DNA from: Chryseobacterium indologenes
Lineage (GTDB): Bacteria > Bacteroidota > Bacteroidia > Flavobacteriales > Weeksellaceae
Assembly: GCA_002439165.1 (NCBI GenBank)
Contig: DJTE01000021.1
Span: forward strand, 62,001 to 126,000
DNA length: 64,000 nt
Direction: 5' to 3'
The notes under the pieces were generated by a model that worked only from the letters and a program-made list of their open reading frames with translations, searched no databases and had not been told where the DNA came from. Within the stretch, counting starts at the first letter, position 1, and the number at the start of each line of letters is the position of its first letter. Shown one piece after another: positions 7,023-15,397 of this stretch. The translations under genes and the position numbers were made by a program.

Positions 7023-8024
7023 ATGATGAAAATAACAACCAGTTTCGGTATCAGGCAGCTTCTGCTGAAAGAAACCTTTTCCATCGCCTACGGAAACTAT
7101 AACCGGAGAGATGCTCTTCTCATAGAATTATCGTATCAGGGCTTCAAAGGATACGGAGAGTGTGTGGCGATAGATTATTACCGGATCAGTCTTCAGGATT
7201 TTATGATAAAACTGAAGGAAATTCAGCCTTTGCTGGAAAATCAGACCATTGTTCATCCTGCTGAATTTTTCAGAACCATTTCAGCAATGAATCTGCATCC
7301 ATTCCTCTTGTCAGCCCTGGATTGTGCTTATTGGGATCTTTTCGGGAAGCTCGAAAATAAAAGTTTTATCGAACTGAACAGTCTTCCGGCTGAAAATCTT
7401 ACAGAAAGTTCCATTACCATTTCGGTTGGAAATATTGAAGATCAGATCCGGAAAATGGAACAAAGCAGCTGGAACAGATTTAAAGTGAAATGCAAAGGAT
7501 TGGATAAAGATCATATCAAAAAACTGCTGGAACTCAACCGGAATATCGCCCTGGATTCCAATTCCAGTTTTACCGAAGAAGATTGTATCTGGCTTCAGCA
7601 AAACTCAGAAATACAGAAATTTACCTACATAGAGCAGCCACGACCGGTTGATCAGTATACAGTTTTAAAAAAAGAGGGTTCTGCCAATTGGATGGCAGAT
7701 GAAGACTGCCGGGATATAGATTCTCTGGAAAAATTGATTCCCTATTATAAAAGCGTCAATATTAAGCTGATGAAATGTGGTGGCCTTACTCCTGCTCTGG
7801 AAATGATCAGAAAAGCAAAAGAACTGGGATATAAAATAATGATCGGGTGTATGACAGAATCTACCGTTGGAATCTCTGCGGGCTGTATTCTGGCCGGGCT
7901 CACAGATTTTGCAGATCTGGACGGTGCCAATCTGATATCCAATGATGATGCTTCCGGAAATTTTGTAGAGAACGGAAAGATTATTCTCTCAGGAAAGCCG
8001 GGTTTAGGGATAGCACTGAAATAA
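7023..8024 (+). CDS. Dipeptide epimerase, L-Ala-D/L-Glu epimerase type
   Basis: A 333-residue enolase-superfamily protein of the muconate-lactonizing/dipeptide-epimerase group, which racemises the second residue of a dipeptide such as L-Ala-D-Glu from recycled murein. Visible landmarks are the FKVKCKG strand with the KxK acid/base pair, IALDSNSSF (metal Asp), TYIEQPRP (metal Glu), MADEDCRD (metal Asp), NIKLMKCGG (second catalytic Lys), and a DLDGANLISND ending that holds the substrate-recognition Asp. Length and order fit the family. No signal peptide, so it is cytoplasmic. It is a single-gene unit that ends in a hairpin shared with the convergent cytochrome gene. Substrate specificity is not certain from sequence; a non-murein dipeptide is possible. 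Confidence 0.87.
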   Translation: MMKITTSFGIRQLLLKETFSIAYGNYNRRDALLIELSYQGFKGYGECVAIDYYRISLQDFMIKLKEIQPLLENQTIVHPAEFFRTISAMNLHPFLLSALDCAYWDLFGKLENKSFIELNSLPAENLTESSITISVGNIEDQIRKMEQSSWNRFKVKCKGLDKDHIKKLLELNRNIALDSNSSFTEEDCIWLQQNSEIQKFTYIEQPRPVDQYTVLKKEGSANWMADEDCRDIDSLEKLIPYYKSVNIKLMKCGGLTPALEMIRKAKELGYKIMIGCMTESTVGISAGCILAGLTDFADLDGANLISNDDASGNFVENGKIILSGKPGLGIALK

Positions 8025-8058
8025 AATAAGCTTTCAAAAGAAAGCTTATTTTTTATTT
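8025..8058. terminator. Bidirectional terminator between epimerase and cytochrome genes
   Basis: Perfect 10-bp stem aataagcttt/aaagcttatt with a 6-base loop and T/A-rich flanks on both sides. The stop codon of the minus-strand cytochrome lies inside the right arm. Confidence 0.85.
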
Positions 8059-8333
8059 ACAGAAATCAGATAATCATAAACCATCTGGTGCTGATCATCA
8101 TTTAACTTGGCTTTTGGAGCCATTCTGCTCAGAGTTTTTATCCAGCCCTGATCGTCATGTTTGGCAGGATCCGGAAGCTTGTGACACTTGGCACATGAAT
8201 TTTCAAAAATAGTCTTACCCTGAACAAGCTGTTCAGATGCCGTATACTTCGGGCCTGTTACAGCCGTACTTTTAGGTCCGCATGATACAAGAAACGCAGA
8301 ACCGGCAGCCATACTTAAAATTAATTTTTTCAT
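8046..8333 (-). CDS. Small mono-haem cytochrome c lipoprotein (copy 2)
   Basis: A 95-residue protein with a lipoprotein signal (MKKLILSMAAGSAFLVSCGPK; lipidated Cys near 18) and one haem c site CAKCH followed by KLPDP. A Met in RMAPKAKLND could be the distal ligand. It should sit on the periplasmic face of a membrane and carry electrons. It is a tandem paralogue of the gene just upstream (8358-8648): both share FENSCxKCHKLPDP, MAPKAKLNDxQHQ and a VYDY ending. The 24-base gap makes them one transcript. The redox partner is unknown. Confidence 0.85.
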   Translation of the reverse strand: MKKLILSMAAGSAFLVSCGPKSTAVTGPKYTASEQLVQGKTIFENSCAKCHKLPDPAKHDDQGWIKTLSRMAPKAKLNDDQHQMVYDYLISVNKK

Positions 8334-8357
8334 ATCCCTTATTTTGTTTGTTGATGC

Positions 8358-8648
8358 TTATTTCTTTACAGAAACAATATAATCATAGACCCACTGGTGC
8401 TGCTCGTCATTCAGCTTGGCTTTCGGTGCCATAGAGTTCATAATACCTACCCACTGTACAGAAGTATGGGAGGTAGGATCCGGCAGTTTATGGCATTTTC
8501 CGCACGAGTTTTCAAATATTACTTTTCCCTGGGCAATCTGTTCAGCCGAAGAAACAGCAGGTCCCGCAGGAGAAGCGGTAGAAGCTTTCGGGGTACAGGA
8601 TGCCAATAAAATTCCGGTAAGTAATAGGCCAGCAGCTATTTTTTTCAT
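8358..8648 (-). CDS. Small mono-haem cytochrome c lipoprotein (copy 1)
   Basis: A 96-residue exported lipoprotein (signal LLLTGILLASCTPK) with one haem-binding site CGKCH in FENSCGKCHKLPDP and a candidate axial Met in NSMAPKAKLND. A Ser/Ala/Pro-rich linker lies between the lipid anchor and the domain. It is the first gene of a two-gene unit of tandem paralogues, so an old duplication is plain. A -7 element TACATTTG on the minus strand at 8674-8681 gives a start about 30 bases upstream. Role: periplasmic electron carrier; partner not shown by context. Confidence 0.85.
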   Translation of the reverse strand: MKKIAAGLLLTGILLASCTPKASTASPAGPAVSSAEQIAQGKVIFENSCGKCHKLPDPTSHTSVQWVGIMNSMAPKAKLNDEQHQWVYDYIVSVKK

Positions 8649-8673
8649 GTTTCTTATTTTTTTTGAATAATAA

Positions 8674-8681
8674 CAAATGTA
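8674..8681 (-). promoter_or_regulatory. -7 promoter element for the cytochrome pair
   Basis: TACATTTG on the minus strand matches TANNTTTG exactly, 26 bases before the start codon at 8648. No clear TTG was found at -33. Confidence 0.45.
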
Positions 8682-8779
8682 GGAATTTCCCTTTCCCGTT
8701 GGGCGGTCTGCTGCTAGTTTTAATTTAGAAGAAATAAAAATTAATAATCAGCTAAAGCCTTTTGCCATGCCTTTACATA

Positions 8780-8809
8780 TTGCCTTTTCAGTTTTAATTA
8801 TTAATTTTG
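8780..8809 (+). promoter_or_regulatory. Promoter of meaB, predicted leaderless start
   Basis: TTG at 8780-8782 and TAATTTTG at 8802-8809 with a 19-base spacer match the flavobacterial consensus. The expected transcription start, about 5-7 bases past the last G, falls at or next to the meaB ATG at 8815, so the mRNA may have almost no 5' leader. Confidence 0.65.
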
Positions 8810-8814
8810 GATCA

Positions 8815-9801
8815 ATGAAATTTTCTACAGAAGAGCTAATAGAAGGAATACGGTCAGGAAACAAACGCCTGATCGCAAAAGCAATTACATTGGCCGAAAG
8901 TAAAAAGGCAGAACACAGAATCCAGGCAGAAGAACTTCTGAAAAAAATAATGCCTTTCACCGGAAAGTCTGTGCGTGTAGGAATAACAGGCGTTCCCGGT
9001 GCCGGAAAATCTACGTTCATCGAAAGTTTCGGGAGGCTGGCCATTGCGAATGGGAAAAAAGTAGCGGTTCTGGCTATTGATCCAAGTTCTTCTATCAATA
9101 AAGGAAGTATTTTAGGAGATAAAACCAGAATGGAAGAACTGGCTAAAGAAGAGAATGCTTTTATACGTCCTTCACCAAGCTCCGGTTTTTTAGGCGGTGT
9201 AGCCAATACCACCTTTGAAACCATGATGATCTGTGAAGCAGCCGGCTATGATTATATTCTTATCGAAACCGTAGGAGTAGGTCAGTCTGAAGTTTTGGTT
9301 GCTGATATCACGGATGTATTTTTATTTCTTAAAATTATCGGAGGCGGGGATGAACTTCAGGGGATCAAACGCGGTATTATGGAAATGGTAGATCTTATTT
9401 TCATTAACAAAGTAGATCCGGATAATCTTCAGAAAGCCAAAAATACAAGGCTGGAGCTGAAACGTGCTCTAGACTTTATTCCTCCCAAAGAAAAGAACTG
9501 GAAAATTCCCGTACTGCTGGGCTCAGCACTGAATAATGAAGGGCTGGATGAGGTGTACGGAAAAATCGATGAATTCATCAGCCTGAAAAAGAAAACCGGA
9601 AGATTTGAAGAAATCCGTACACAGCAGGCTGAAAAACGTTTTGAGTACTGGGTGCAGGAATATATACTCGCCCTGATGAAAAAAAGTGATGCAGTAGAGG
9701 AAGCCTATATCATGCACAAAAAAAATGCTTCAGAAATGGTTTCCAATCCAAGTACTGAAGCAAAATTATTTGTTGAGAAGTTTTTATCGAAAAAAGATTA
9801 A
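8815..9801 (+). CDS. meaB: Methylmalonyl-CoA mutase-associated GTPase MeaB
   Basis: A 328-residue G3E-family GTPase that gates cofactor delivery to, and protects, methylmalonyl-CoA mutase. The P-loop GVPGAGKST is at residues 59-67; IDPSSS, GDKTRM and the switch region with ETVGVGQSE follow, then the guanine-specificity motif NKVD and a GSALNNEGL segment. The C-terminal part (KKTGRFEEIRTQQAEKRF) is the dimerisation arm of the ArgK/MeaB type. The frame is open from 8767, but the ATG at 8815 gives the canonical N-terminus (MKFSTEELIEGI) and lies just after a consensus promoter. The partner mutase gene ends at 1286, so the two are near but not in one operon. The 3' end overlaps the convergent DUF4251 gene by 4 bases. 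Confidence 0.94.
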   Translation: MKFSTEELIEGIRSGNKRLIAKAITLAESKKAEHRIQAEELLKKIMPFTGKSVRVGITGVPGAGKSTFIESFGRLAIANGKKVAVLAIDPSSSINKGSILGDKTRMEELAKEENAFIRPSPSSGFLGGVANTTFETMMICEAAGYDYILIETVGVGQSEVLVADITDVFLFLKIIGGGDELQGIKRGIMEMVDLIFINKVDPDNLQKAKNTRLELKRALDFIPPKEKNWKIPVLLGSALNNEGLDEVYGKIDEFISLKKKTGRFEEIRTQQAEKRFEYWVQEYILALMKKSDAVEEAYIMHKKNASEMVSNPSTEAKLFVEKFLSKKD

Positions 9802-10352
9802 GGTTTAGCTTCCTCTTTTTTGGTTTCTTCATTTTTTGAAATATATCCGTCATACGTAATCGGCTGTCTGTCATTACTTCTCACCGATACAAAGGTTTTT
9901 CCGGTTTTAAAAATTTCTATATTGATTTGTTCCACATTTTTTATATCATTCGGCTTGATTATTAAAGTCCATGTACCTTTCTTATTCTGGGATTTACTGA
10001 TGCTGAAATCATTGGAGGTAAATCTGTAACTGTTGCCGTCAGCATTTCCATAATTGGTTGAGGTAAAGACTCTCCCGAAGTAAGGCAGAACAACATCCAT
10101 TTTATTCCCACGGAATTCTATGGTGTAATTTCCGTTTAATTCAAGTATTCTTGATGCAGTGGAATTGGGGATTGAATTCATTACCCGGATGACATCGTAA
10201 TTGGTAGGATTGGCACGCTGCGCATAAAATGTAAACTCCCGGGAATTCACAAGATCGTCTACTATTTTCGGATCTGCTGAAGCCTGTGAAGAACAGCTTT
10301 GGAAGAAAAACAGAAATCCAAAAATAAATATAAATGAAATATACTTTTTCAT
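9798..10352 (-). CDS. DUF4251-type lipoprotein
   Basis: A 184-residue secreted protein with a lipoprotein signal (MKKYISFIFIFGFLFFFQSCSSQ) and a domain I associate with DUF4251 of Bacteroidota: early segment LVNSREFTFYAQRANPTNYDV, then NYTIEFRGNKMDVVLPYFGRVF and a late TFVSVRSNDRQPITYDGYI. The function of the family is not known. The frame is open further upstream, but the lipoprotein signal fixes the start at 10352 (or MVMKKY six bases earlier), and a TATATTTG -7 element lies on the minus strand near 10400. It converges with meaB, with a 4-base overlap. The C-terminal tail (KNEETKKEEAKP) is charged and probably disordered. Confidence 0.8.
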   Translation of the reverse strand: MKKYISFIFIFGFLFFFQSCSSQASADPKIVDDLVNSREFTFYAQRANPTNYDVIRVMNSIPNSTASRILELNGNYTIEFRGNKMDVVLPYFGRVFTSTNYGNADGNSYRFTSNDFSISKSQNKKGTWTLIIKPNDIKNVEQINIEIFKTGKTFVSVRSNDRQPITYDGYISKNEETKKEEAKP

Positions 10353-10460
10353 AACCATAATTATTGTTAATTTTAAATAGCAAAATGTATGCAAATATAT
10401 TCTTTCATAACCATTTTGGAATAGAAATTGTAAATGTTGAATTATTAACACACCCGAACA

Positions 10461-11267
10461 ATGAAAATAACACAACTATTAGGAATAGGGGCAATTGCGC
10501 TGACAGTTTCAGCCTGTACGACCAATCCCATTACGGGAAGGTCTTCATTACAGATCGCCAATAATTCAGAAATACTGACAATGTCTGCTCAGGAATATAA
10601 AACGACATTGTCTAAATCCAAGATCATCACCGGTACAGCAGACGCTAAAAGAGTGGTGAGTGTGGGAAGCAGAATAAAAAGTGCCGCAGAAAAATATTAT
10701 CAGAACATAGGAAGATCGGCAGATCTTGCCAATTACAATTGGGAATTCAACCTGTTACAGAGTAACGAGCTGAATGCCTGGTGTATGCCTGGTGGAAAAG
10801 TTGCCGTATATACAGGAATCCTGCCGGTTACTAAAAATGATAACGGTTTGGCAGTAGTAATGGGACACGAAGTTTCCCATGCATTGGCAGGGCATGGAAA
10901 TGAAAGGATTTCCCAGGCTATGATGGCACAGTATGGAGGAGCTATTTTAGGAAGTACTATTTCCAATGCGCAGTGGGCCAGTATTTTTGAAAAAGCATAT
11001 CCTATCGGTTCTCAGGTTGCCTTATTGAAATACGGCAGAAGCCAGGAATCTGAAGCAGATCAGATGGGGCTGTATCTGATGTCGATGGCAGGCTATGACC
11101 CGAGGGAGGCAGTACCGTTCTGGAACAGGATGGAAGCCGCTTCTTCAGGAGCAAGACAGCCGGAATTCCTGTCTACCCACCCTAATCCGGAAACCAGGAT
11201 CTCAGATATCAACAAAAACCTTCCAAAAGCTTTAGAATATTATAAAGCGGCCGGAGGAAAGATATAA
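10461..11267 (+). CDS. M48-family metalloprotease lipoprotein (BepA/LoiP-like)
   Basis: A 268-residue periplasmic zinc protease. A lipoprotein signal (LLGIGAIALTVSACTTNPITGRSS) is followed by a peptidase M48 domain: NELNAWCMPGGKVAVYTG, the zinc motif HEVSHALAGHG (HExxH), and the third ligand Glu in ESEADQMGLYLM, then STHPNPETRI, a conserved end of this subgroup. These match E. coli LoiP/YcaL-like proteases that remove misfolded outer membrane proteins. It is a single-gene unit ending at a clear terminator. Substrate is inferred from the family only. Confidence 0.9.
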   Translation: MKITQLLGIGAIALTVSACTTNPITGRSSLQIANNSEILTMSAQEYKTTLSKSKIITGTADAKRVVSVGSRIKSAAEKYYQNIGRSADLANYNWEFNLLQSNELNAWCMPGGKVAVYTGILPVTKNDNGLAVVMGHEVSHALAGHGNERISQAMMAQYGGAILGSTISNAQWASIFEKAYPIGSQVALLKYGRSQESEADQMGLYLMSMAGYDPREAVPFWNRMEAASSGARQPEFLSTHPNPETRISDINKNLPKALEYYKAAGGKI

Positions 11268-11288
11268 TTTGAATTTTTAATCTTGTAT

Positions 11289-11331
11289 AAAGCCTTATTT
11301 TATTTTTTCGTAAATTAGTAAGGCTTTTTTA
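11289..11331 (+). terminator. Terminator after the M48 protease gene
   Basis: Stem aaagcctta/taaggcttt with a T-run at the 3' side; the loop is about 21 bases and A/T-rich. Confidence 0.75.
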
Positions 11332-11354
11332 CTACAACCACTAAACACGATATT

Positions 11355-11666
11355 ATGAAAAGCTTATCAATTACCGGGCTTATACTGCTTGCAGTTTCGG
11401 CACTTCTTTTTTACCTGACGACGGATTTTACCGTTGAAAAAATTACGCTCTCCCATATGATGGGAATGATGGCCGGAGTTGGAATCGGACTGATCATCGG
11501 AGGGATGGTAGGCTATCTGAGCAAAGGAAGTGCGATGAAGGCCGAACAGAAGAAAAAAGAATTCAGACAGCTTCAGAAAGACAAAGAAGAACTTGAAAAA
11601 CAGGCGGCGGATATTGCCAAACGGGAAGCAGAACTTCAGGAACAGAATAAAAGCCCTCAAATCTAA
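11355..11666 (+). CDS. Small membrane protein with coiled-coil tail
   Basis: A 103-residue protein with two membrane segments (about residues 5-24, ITGLILLAVSALLFYL, and 36-58, MMAGVGIGLIIGGMVGYL) followed by a highly charged stretch of some 40 residues with heptad-like spacing (KKKEFRQLQKDKEELEKQ), so a cytoplasmic coiled coil is likely. I do not recognise a named family. It stands alone between two terminators and may serve as an envelope scaffold, but no role is shown. Confidence 0.7.
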   Translation: MKSLSITGLILLAVSALLFYLTTDFTVEKITLSHMMGMMAGVGIGLIIGGMVGYLSKGSAMKAEQKKKEFRQLQKDKEELEKQAADIAKREAELQEQNKSPQI

Positions 11667-11684
11667 GATTCAGAGGGCTTTCTT
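11650..11684. terminator. Bidirectional terminator
   Basis: Stem aaagccctc/gagggcttt around the stop codon of the small membrane protein gene. It can end both that gene and the convergent beta-barrel gene. Confidence 0.75.
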
Positions 11685-11705
11685 ATAGTTGTTATTTCGA
11701 TTGAT

Positions 11706-12317
11706 TTAAAACTTATATCCTAAACCTACCATAAATAAGTTCGGTCTGTTATCATATCTGATCTCCGATCCCGAAACTTTATTGATGAAGTTTCTCTCAT
11801 CCTTACTGAAAGCTCCTTCATATCTCGCATTCACGATCAGTTTTTTTATTTCCAGCTGGGCTCCGAACTGGTAGCCTACCGTGAAGTTGTTTTTGGCATT
11901 TTCTTTAAAATCATTGTACGTATTATCCGTACTTAAATTATAACTGGCCACAGGTCCTACAAAAACGCCCAGCATATTACCCAGTACATTATATCCTAAA
12001 AGAACCGGCATATCAATACGGTTGCTTTTTACATCAAAAGTGGTATTTTCGGTTGTAAATTCATTTTTGAAGTGGGTATAATATAATTCCGGCATTACAA
12101 AAAGAGAAGTCGGAAGCCCAACTTTTAATGAAAGTCCTACATTGAAACCGGCATTGTTTTTTCCTGTCCCGTCAATTGCTTCATTTACCGTTCCCTTGAT
12201 GTTTTTCCAGGAAGGAGAACCCGTAGGGAATATTAAGTTGGCCTTACCTGCCAGTGAGATCTGTGCGGAAGCCAGCATCGAAAATCCGATTAATGCTATA
12301 CTAAGTACCTTTTTCAT
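11706..12317 (-). CDS. Small outer membrane beta-barrel (porin-like) protein
   Basis: A 203-residue protein with a signal peptide (MKKVLSIALIGFSMLASAQ, cut after AQ) and alternating hydrophobic/polar strands typical of an 8-stranded barrel (OmpX/PorT-like): SLKVGLPTSLFVMPELYYTHF, LGVFVGPVASYNLS, AQLEIKKLIVNARYEGAF, with the final strand ending in a Phe (LFMVGLGYKF). It should sit in the outer membrane. Its start (12317, or 12323 for MIMKK) overlaps the end of the ABC ATPase gene, so it is the third gene of the lipid-transport operon. That context hints at a role in outer-membrane lipid handling, but it may be an unrelated barrel. Confidence 0.82.
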   Translation of the reverse strand: MKKVLSIALIGFSMLASAQISLAGKANLIFPTGSPSWKNIKGTVNEAIDGTGKNNAGFNVGLSLKVGLPTSLFVMPELYYTHFKNEFTTENTTFDVKSNRIDMPVLLGYNVLGNMLGVFVGPVASYNLSTDNTYNDFKENAKNNFTVGYQFGAQLEIKKLIVNARYEGAFSKDERNFINKVSGSEIRYDNRPNLFMVGLGYKF

Positions 12318-13116
12318 TATCATCTATTTTAGTGATTGTATTTTCAATCGTTTTGTTATTTTCAAGTAAATATTCTCTCAGCTCTTTAAACAGTTCTGAA
12401 GAATAAACGAAATCAATAAGATTTTTATTGCCCGCAGTGATCAGTACGTCTTTATTTCCTTCCCATTCCTTGATTCCCAGTCTCAGGTATACAATTTTCT
12501 CCCCAATCGTCATTACAGAATTCATGTCGTGGGTGTTGATGATGGTGGTGGTGTTGTATTCTTTGGTAATTTCCAGCAGAAGATCATCGATCACGTTGGA
12601 AGTATAAGGATCCAGCCCGGAATTGGGCTCATCACAGAACAGGTATTTCGGATTGTTGACGATTGCTCTGGCAATGGCCACCCTTTTCTGCATCCCTCCG
12701 GAGATTTCAGAAGGAAACTTTCTGCCGGCTTTATCCAGGTGAACCCTGCCAATTACCTCAAAAACCCTCTTCTTTTTCTCTCTGTAAGTAAGGTTGGTAA
12801 ACATATCCAGCGGAAACATAATATTTTCCTCCACCGTAAGTGAATCAAAAAGGGCACTTCCCTGAAATACAGTTCCGATCTCTGATCTCAGATGCTGTTT
12901 TTCATCACGGGTCATGGTATTGATATCTTTACCGTCAAAAAGGATCTCTCCTGATGATGGCTGGTATACATTCAGTAAACTTTTCAGGAAAACGGTTTTT
13001 CCCGAGCCGCTCTGCCCGATGATCAGGTTTACCTTTCCTTTGTCAAACGAAGTTGAAATTCCCTTAAGCACTTCAACATCTCCAAAACTTTTCTTAAGAT
13101 CTTTTACCTCAATCAT
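12301..13116 (-). CDS. mlaF: ABC transporter ATPase, MlaF type
   Basis: A 271-residue ATP-binding subunit. Walker A is GQSGSGKT near residue 34, the Q-loop lies in GTVFQGSALFDSL, the ABC signature reads ISGGMQKRVAIARAI, Walker B is YLFCDEPNSGLDP, and the switch His is in INTHDM. The SALFDSLTVEENIMFPL stretch after the Q-loop is typical of Mla/Ttg2-type retrograde phospholipid importers. It directly follows the MlaE-type permease (start and stop share one base), so the two form a transporter. The substrate-binding MCE subunit is not here but an MCE protein gene lies at 30696. The last 20 residues are polar and variable. Confidence 0.92.
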   Translation of the reverse strand: MIEVKDLKKSFGDVEVLKGISTSFDKGKVNLIIGQSGSGKTVFLKSLLNVYQPSSGEILFDGKDINTMTRDEKQHLRSEIGTVFQGSALFDSLTVEENIMFPLDMFTNLTYREKKKRVFEVIGRVHLDKAGRKFPSEISGGMQKRVAIARAIVNNPKYLFCDEPNSGLDPYTSNVIDDLLLEITKEYNTTTIINTHDMNSVMTIGEKIVYLRLGIKEWEGNKDVLITAGNKNLIDFVYSSELFKELREYLLENNKTIENTITKIDDNEKGT

Positions 13117-13868
13117 CAGCTTAATATTAATTGGGTTAAAATTAATTCAGAAATAATAATGAACACCATCGTCCATACTACTGCCTGTGTACTGGCCCGT
13201 CCTACTTCCAGCGATCCGCCTTTTACATTATACCCGAAATAAGAAGGAACCGTAGCAATGATAAAAGCAAATACCGTAGTTTTTATAAAGGCATAATAAA
13301 CAAACAGGTTCGGCATATACATCTGGATCCCTACAATATAATCGTTTTCCGTCCAGTTTCCCGTTAAAATCCCGGCAATATACCCACCCAGGATACCAAA
13401 TACTATACTGATGGCAATAAGGAGCGGATTAAAGATCACACAGGCGATAATTTTAGGGAATATAAGGAAGTTAGGAGAATTTACCCCCATAATATCCAAA
13501 GCGTCAATCTGCTCGGAAACCCTCATCGTCCCGATACTGGATGCGATATAAGAGCCTACTTTTCCTGCCAGAATCAGGCTGATAATGGTAGGTGCAAATT
13601 CCAGGACAAGAACCGCTTTGGTGGCATATCCCACAAAAGAAGGAGGAATAGGAAAGGAGGAAGCATCAAAATTATTGAACATCTGAATAGCCACTACCGC
13701 TCCTACGAATATAGATGTAAAGACAACTAACCCGAAAGAGTTGACTCCCAAATCATTGATTTCTCTCATAAACAGCTTCCAGAAAACCCTCATTTTCTGA
13801 GGCTTCTGTAAGGATTTACCTAGAAGGAGGATGTATTCTCCTACTGCTGTGAAAAACTTTTTTAACAT
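13116..13868 (-). CDS. mlaE: MlaE-type ABC lipid transporter permease
   Basis: A 250-residue inner-membrane protein with five to six hydrophobic segments. It shows the MlaE family hallmarks: NSFGLVVFTSIFVGAVVAIQ early, LEFAPTIISLILAGKVGSYIASSIGTMRVSEQIDAL with the conserved interface helix and the Glu/Gln pair, and VNSPNFLIFPKIIACV. It should dimerise and work with the ATPase encoded just downstream to move phospholipids between inner and outer membranes. The direction of transport cannot be read from sequence. The gene heads a three-gene minus-strand unit. Confidence 0.92.
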   Translation of the reverse strand: MLKKFFTAVGEYILLLGKSLQKPQKMRVFWKLFMREINDLGVNSFGLVVFTSIFVGAVVAIQMFNNFDASSFPIPPSFVGYATKAVLVLEFAPTIISLILAGKVGSYIASSIGTMRVSEQIDALDIMGVNSPNFLIFPKIIACVIFNPLLIAISIVFGILGGYIAGILTGNWTENDYIVGIQMYMPNLFVYYAFIKTTVFAFIIATVPSYFGYNVKGGSLEVGRASTQAVVWTMVFIIISELILTQLILS

Positions 13869-13983
13869 GCCGCTAAATTAGACTTTTTTATTTAATTAAA
13901 GTTAAGACCGAGTTTAAGATCTGAGCCTTATTGAATCTCAGAATCTAACAGATTTCCCCAATCCGGATCTTGGTATGTTTAAT

Positions 13984-15354
13984 TTATTTCGCGTTTTTAT
14001 CTCCGCCAATAACCAGGAAAACCGTCTTGAAAATGATGACCAGATCCAAAACAAAGCTCCAGTTTCTTACATAAAAGGCATCTGCAAGAATCCTTTTTTT
14101 CATTTCTACTTCCACATCTCCGTAATCTCCCCGCAAACCGCTTACCTGGGCCAGTCCCGTAATACCAGGGCTTACCATACTTCTTAAACTGTATCTTCCG
14201 ATCTTGGGTTTGTAATAGTTGTCCACAGCCAGCATATGAGGGCGTGGCCCTACTACGGACATTTCCCCTTTCAGTACATTGATAAACTGTGGAAGCTCAT
14301 CAAGGCTGGTTTTCCTCAGAAATTTTCCGATTCTGGTAATTCTTGAATCGTTTTCTTCAGTTGTTTTGATGGTAGACTGGTCATTAACCACCATGGTTCT
14401 GAATTTAAGACAGTCAAATACCTCTTCATGAAAACCGTATCTTTTCTGAACAAAAAAAACAGGCCCTTTGGATGTTGTCTTTATTAAAAGAGCAACAATA
14501 GGGAACAGCCATGAACATATAAAAATCAGGATAATAATGGAGAATACCATGTCAAAGGTTCTTTTTACCAATGAGTTGGCATAATAATCCAGAGGATATT
14601 TGGCCTGGTTCAGAACAGGCTGGGTCTGGATATAGCCGAGATCATAGAGGAAAAAGTCACTTTGGGTAATGCTGGGAATCAGAGATACATGTACCTTATT
14701 GTCTTCTGCCAGCCGGAAGATCTCTGTTTCCAGTTCTTCGCCAAAATTATTTTCCGTGGATAAAAACAGGGTATGGATACCATTCTTTTTCCAGAAAGTG
14801 ACTAACTCTGTGTTATTAATATCGGAATTTTCATATTCAAATATTTTGTATCCGTAATCTCTTCTGTTTTTGAATATATTCTTTAAAATATCGGTAGCAT
14901 CTGTTTCTCCCAGAAACATAACGTTTCTGTAATTGATTCCCAGAGACCGGAAATATTTAATAGAGAAGAATATGATCGATCTTGTAAAGAAAATACAGAA
15001 AAAAAGATAGAAGAAAAGCCAGTAAATATCTGAAGTGAAGAATACATTCTTACTTACTTTCCCGATCAGCAGAACGCCCAGTGTAAAAAATAAAAAATGA
15101 ACCAGGAGACGTTCCAGAAACAGGGTGTAGGTAAGGTTTCTCGGGATATTGTAAATTTTTGTCCTGCCGCTCAGCAGCATCCAGAACAAAAACAGCAGTA
15201 TCAGTGAAAAAATATTCTGGTACCAGGTTTCTTCGTGATATTTTAAATCCTCGTTTCTGCTGACAAAAAAGAATATAAAAATAGATGCAATAACCATAAG
15301 GTCAAGCAAAATGATGATCGATTTCAGGTATCTGGAGTATCGAATTCTCTGCAT
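13984..15354 (-). CDS. Polyprenyl-phosphate sugar-1-phosphate transferase (WcaJ/CpsE-like)
   Basis: A 456-residue membrane enzyme that starts lipid-linked polysaccharide synthesis by moving a hexose-1-phosphate to undecaprenyl phosphate. Four N-terminal membrane helices (about residues 10-110) and a CoA-binding-like middle domain (NVMFLGETDATDIL) are followed by a fifth helix (RTFDMVFSIIILIFICSW) and the C-terminal catalytic domain: GPVFFVQKRYGFH, DCLKFRTM, KTSLDELPQFINVLKGEMS, VGPRPHM and SPGITGLAQVSG. Layout and motifs match exopolysaccharide-type transferases. It is alone on the minus strand, with no other glycan genes adjacent except a flippase and an acetyltransferase 20 kb away. Sugar specificity unknown. 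Confidence 0.9.
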   Translation of the reverse strand: MQRIRYSRYLKSIIILLDLMVIASIFIFFFVSRNEDLKYHEETWYQNIFSLILLFLFWMLLSGRTKIYNIPRNLTYTLFLERLLVHFLFFTLGVLLIGKVSKNVFFTSDIYWLFFYLFFCIFFTRSIIFFSIKYFRSLGINYRNVMFLGETDATDILKNIFKNRRDYGYKIFEYENSDINNTELVTFWKKNGIHTLFLSTENNFGEELETEIFRLAEDNKVHVSLIPSITQSDFFLYDLGYIQTQPVLNQAKYPLDYYANSLVKRTFDMVFSIIILIFICSWLFPIVALLIKTTSKGPVFFVQKRYGFHEEVFDCLKFRTMVVNDQSTIKTTEENDSRITRIGKFLRKTSLDELPQFINVLKGEMSVVGPRPHMLAVDNYYKPKIGRYSLRSMVSPGITGLAQVSGLRGDYGDVEVEMKKRILADAFYVRNWSFVLDLVIIFKTVFLVIGGDKNAK

Positions 15355-15397
15355 CTATCGGTGTTATAACGGATACGAAAGGCTAAGGTACGTATTT

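Noticed and set aside
8767..8814. Upstream ATG of meaB
   Set aside because: The extra 16 residues are hydrophobic and unlike MeaB N-termini, and the promoter -7 element lies inside them.
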